This document shows, in pieces, positions 62,041 through 64,000 of a stretch of 64,000 bases of DNA. The first letter of the stretch is position 1; each line of letters begins with the position of its first letter. Origin of the DNA: Microbacterium natoriense. Its GTDB lineage: Bacteria; Actinomycetota; Actinomycetes; Actinomycetales; Microbacteriaceae. The notes below the pieces were generated by a model. It was not told the origin of the DNA and did no database searches. It worked only from the letters and a program-made list of their open reading frames with translations. The DNA lies in assembly GCF_030816295.1 (NCBI RefSeq), contig NZ_JAUSXV010000001.1, forward strand, positions 62,001 to 126,000, read 5' to 3'. The position numbers were made by a program, and so were the translations under genes.

Positions 62041-63570
62041 TCAGTGGGTCGGAGTGACGGCGATGTCGCCGGCGGGGACGTCGTGGAACGGGCCGCGACG
62101 GTCGGCGATCACGCCGTAGACGACGGCCGCCAGACCCGCCGCGAAGAACCACGAGAACTCGCGAACGGACTCGAAGACCGGCATGAAGGTGAGCAGAAGC
62201 GAGATGCCGCCGGCCACGATCAGCGCGATGACCGCCCGCGGGTTGAAGCCGCGAGAGTACGCGTACTCGGCGACGGGCGAAGTCGAGTACAGCTCGGGCA
62301 CGTTGATGCGCTGCTTCTTGATCAGCCAGTAGTCGACCATGATGATGCCGAAGAGCGGACCGAGCAGGGCGCCGAGACCGCCGAGGAAGACGTTGATCAC
62401 GACCGGGGAGTTGTACAGGTTCCAGGGTGTGATGACGAGTCCGATCACGGCTGACAGGAGCGCCGCCTTGCGGAAGTTCAGGTGCCTGGGCAGCAGGTTC
62501 GTGAACGCGTAGGTCGGGGCGACGAAGTTCGCCATGAGGTTCACCGCCACCGTGAGGGCGATGAGCGCGAGCGAGGCCAGCACGAGCAGGAGCGTGTTCG
62601 GGATCGCGGCGACGACGTCGGCCGGAGAGGTGATGACCGTGCCGTCGATCTCGAAGGTGCCGCCGGCGAGGATCACGACGATCAGTCCGAAGAAGAGCAT
62701 GTTGATCGGGATGCCCCAGAAATTGCCCTTGACGATCGCCTTGCGCGACTTCGCGCCGCGGGTGAAGTCGCAGAAGTTGAGCACGAAGGTGCCGTAGATC
62801 GAGACCCAGAGAGAGGCGGCGCCGAGCATCTTGAGCCACAGCTCGCCGCCCTCGGCGGTCCCGTGCGGCGCCCAGTTGATCTGGAAGCCGCTCTGCACGA
62901 GCACCCACACCGCGAGGATGACGAAGGTGCCGAGGATGATCGGCCCAGCGAAGGCCTCGTACTTGCGGATCATCTCCATGCCGTAGCTGACGATGATGAC
63001 CTGCACGATCCAGAGCGCGACGAAGGTGATCCAGCCGAGGGCCGAGAGGCCGAGGAACGCCCCCTCCTGAAGCGATGCGGCGCCCGGAGCGACCGCGAGG
63101 ATCACGACCTGGAGCACCTGCGAGGCGAGGAAGGTCTGCACTCCGAACCACGCGATGGCCACGATGCCGCGCAGCAGGCCCGGGATCTGAGCGCCGTGCA
63201 CGCCGAACGCGATGCGGCTCATGACCGGGAACGGGACGCCCGTCTTCTCTCCCATGAATCCCGAGAAGGTGAGCAGCAGGAACAGGAACAGCGCGCCGAA
63301 TGCCAGCGCCCCCAGGATCGCCCCGCCGCTGAGACCGAGCGCGAAGAGGCCGATCGCGAACGCGTAGTTGCCGAGGCTGTGCACGTCGTTGGCCCAGAGG
63401 CTGAAGATGCTGTAGGCGCTCCAGTGCCGGCCCTCACGGGTGGTCGGAGCCAGGTCGCTGTTGTACAGTCGCGGGCTGATGCCGGCCTGCACGGCGACCG
63501 TGATCGAGGGAGCCTCATCGAGGCCTTCGGATGCGCGGCTGGGTATGTGGACGAACTCTTCGGTGGACAT
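62041..63570 (-). CDS. NCS1-family allantoin/nucleobase permease
   Basis: Membrane protein of 509 residues with 12 helices. NCS1 hallmarks are LYNSDLAPTTREGRHWSAYS, then FSLWANDVHSLGNYAFAIGL, WFGVQTFLASQVLQVVILAV and NFCDFTRGAKSRKAIVKGNF. The context (racemase-like protein and allantoinase just downstream) points to allantoin; hydantoins or uracil are alternatives. First gene after a promoter with two kinds of putative operator (63624-63640 and 63692-63725). Confidence 0.92.
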   Translation of the reverse strand: MSTEEFVHIPSRASEGLDEAPSITVAVQAGISPRLYNSDLAPTTREGRHWSAYSIFSLWANDVHSLGNYAFAIGLFALGLSGGAILGALAFGALFLFLLLTFSGFMGEKTGVPFPVMSRIAFGVHGAQIPGLLRGIVAIAWFGVQTFLASQVLQVVILAVAPGAASLQEGAFLGLSALGWITFVALWIVQVIIVSYGMEMIRKYEAFAGPIILGTFVILAVWVLVQSGFQINWAPHGTAEGGELWLKMLGAASLWVSIYGTFVLNFCDFTRGAKSRKAIVKGNFWGIPINMLFFGLIVVILAGGTFEIDGTVITSPADVVAAIPNTLLLVLASLALIALTVAVNLMANFVAPTYAFTNLLPRHLNFRKAALLSAVIGLVITPWNLYNSPVVINVFLGGLGALLGPLFGIIMVDYWLIKKQRINVPELYSTSPVAEYAYSRGFNPRAVIALIVAGGISLLLTFMPVFESVREFSWFFAAGLAAVVYGVIADRRGPFHDVPAGDIAVTPTH

Positions 63571-63620
63571 GAGCGCCCTTCTTGACTGCGTTGTCAGATG
63601 AGTTGTGGAGAGGGAGGATG

Positions 63621-63643
63621 TTGATTCCGTATCATGGAATCAA
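63621..63643. promoter_or_regulatory. TTGATTCC-N7-GGAATCAA operator before the ureide permease
   Basis: Perfect 8-bp inverted repeat (63621-63628 and 63636-63643) with the ATTCC-N7-GGAAT core also found at 50473. It lies just downstream of the candidate -10, a position suited to repression by an IclR-type (AllR-like) protein. Confidence 0.7.
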
Positions 63644-63659
63644 ACTTTCAGCTAAGGAA

Positions 63660-63688
63660 ATCTCACCACACACGAAGCGCGTTGTCAA
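63660..63688 (-). promoter_or_regulatory. Candidate promoter of the ureide permease operon
   Basis: On the minus strand TTGACA (63683-63688) and TGAGAT (63660-63665) are separated by 17 bases, about 90 bases before the permease ATG. Confidence 0.5.
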
Positions 63689-63691
63689 TGA

Positions 63692-63725
63692 TTTGGCATA
63701 CCAAAACATTGGACGGCATACCAAA
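63692..63725. promoter_or_regulatory. Two GGCATACCAAA motifs upstream of the ureide promoter
   Basis: TTTGGCATACCAAA (63692-63705, dyad TTTGG-N4-CCAAA) and a second GGCATACCAAA (63715-63725) are exactly 20 bases apart, two helical turns, directly upstream of the -35. The form resembles GntR-family operators; binding on one face of the DNA is suggested. Confidence 0.45.
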
Positions 63726-64000
63726 TCAGGCGAATTCTGTCGCGATCCGCGCGCCGACCTCGACGAGCAGCGATCTGGCGTTCGCCATGCTCGTGGCCGC
63801 ATCGGGTTCGAGCTCGCTGAGCGGATAGACGCGACGGAATCCGGCGCCCGCCGCCTGCCCCTCGGACAGCGTCGACCGCCCGCAGACGGCCACGACAGGC
63901 ACACCGGCAGCCCGCGCAGCGGCGGCCACGCCGAGAGGCGTCTTGCCCCCGAGGCTCTGATCGTCGAGGCTGCCCTCGCCGGTGATGACGAGGTCGACAC
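63726..64000 (-). CDS. glxK: Glycerate kinase, C-terminal part (5' end off the window)
   Basis: The last 90 or so residues of a GlxK/GarK-type glycerate kinase: [20 protein letters not shown], then [20 protein letters not shown] and [16 protein letters not shown], ending ATEFA. It phosphorylates glycerate to 2-phosphoglycerate (or 3-phosphoglycerate), the step after glyoxylate carboligase and tartronate semialdehyde reductase. Its place next to ureide genes fits glyoxylate disposal. The N-terminal three quarters lie beyond the right edge. Confidence 0.88.
   Translation of the reverse strand, partial: VDLVITGEGSLDDQSLGGKTPLGVAAAARAAGVPVVAVCGRSTLSEGQAAGAGFRRVYPLSELEPDAATSMANARSLLVEVGARIATEFA

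Overview
This window is high-GC actinobacterial chromosome. Codon use, gene content and many 4-base ATGA/GTGA stop-start overlaps point to the Microbacteriaceae, most likely Microbacterium or a close relative. This is inferred from style and gene families, not from an rRNA gene. I see no rRNA, tRNA, CRISPR array, prophage or insertion sequence. Genes are tightly packed: no gene-free stretch exceeds about 265 bases.

Layout. (1) 1-6584: cell-wall sugar recycling, with a peptide-type ABC importer and murQ divergent from an RpiR regulator and an MFS exporter. (2) 6553-13256: housekeeping genes (ROK kinase, pyrE, PEBP-like protein, glcG-glcB for glyoxylate assimilation, xthA, HAD phosphatase). (3) 13260-24823: a more variable region with small unknown genes, a LASTG-sorted surface protein, a VOC/HxlR/reductase operon, a probable WxL-type surface cluster (HupE-like, metallophosphoesterase, DUF916-like), a lipoprotein and an MFS protein. 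(4) 25030-31444: two-component system, BenE-like transporter, unknown membrane protein, NatAB-type ABC exporter. (5) 31631-36176: putA, broken by a one-base frameshift, with a divergent LysR regulator. (6) 36121-44628: a levan/fructan system with fructokinase, fructose-type ABC importer, LacI regulator and secreted GH32 levanase, tied together by three copies of one operator. (7) 44805-53421: nitroreductase, GH15, xanthine/urate-type permease, 8-oxoguanine deaminase, zwf and a DUF222/HNH protein. (8) 53652-59799: short ClpB under a HAIR element, then an unfamiliar three-gene AAA ATPase plus paired-paralogue cassette. (9) 59837-64000: ureide catabolism with allantoinase, racemase-like protein, NCS1 permease and glycerate kinase.

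How they fit together. Purine and ureide genes at 47-50 kb and 60-64 kb feed glyoxylate and glycerate metabolism, and glcB at 9 kb consumes glyoxylate. The same box, ATTCC-N7-GGAAT, lies before the deaminase and the ureide permease, with a near match before glcG-glcB, suggesting one regulator for all three. The levan cluster reads as one pathway: secreted hydrolysis, import, phosphorylation, LacI repression.

Most worth a second look: the AAA/TPR-like/TPR-like cassette at 56010-59799; a class of intergenic palindromes that share geometry (two direct half-units about 19 bp apart, then two inverted ones) but not sequence; short dispersed repeats translated inside putA and at the start of an ABC permease; and a levanase whose propeller holds one domain nested inside another.
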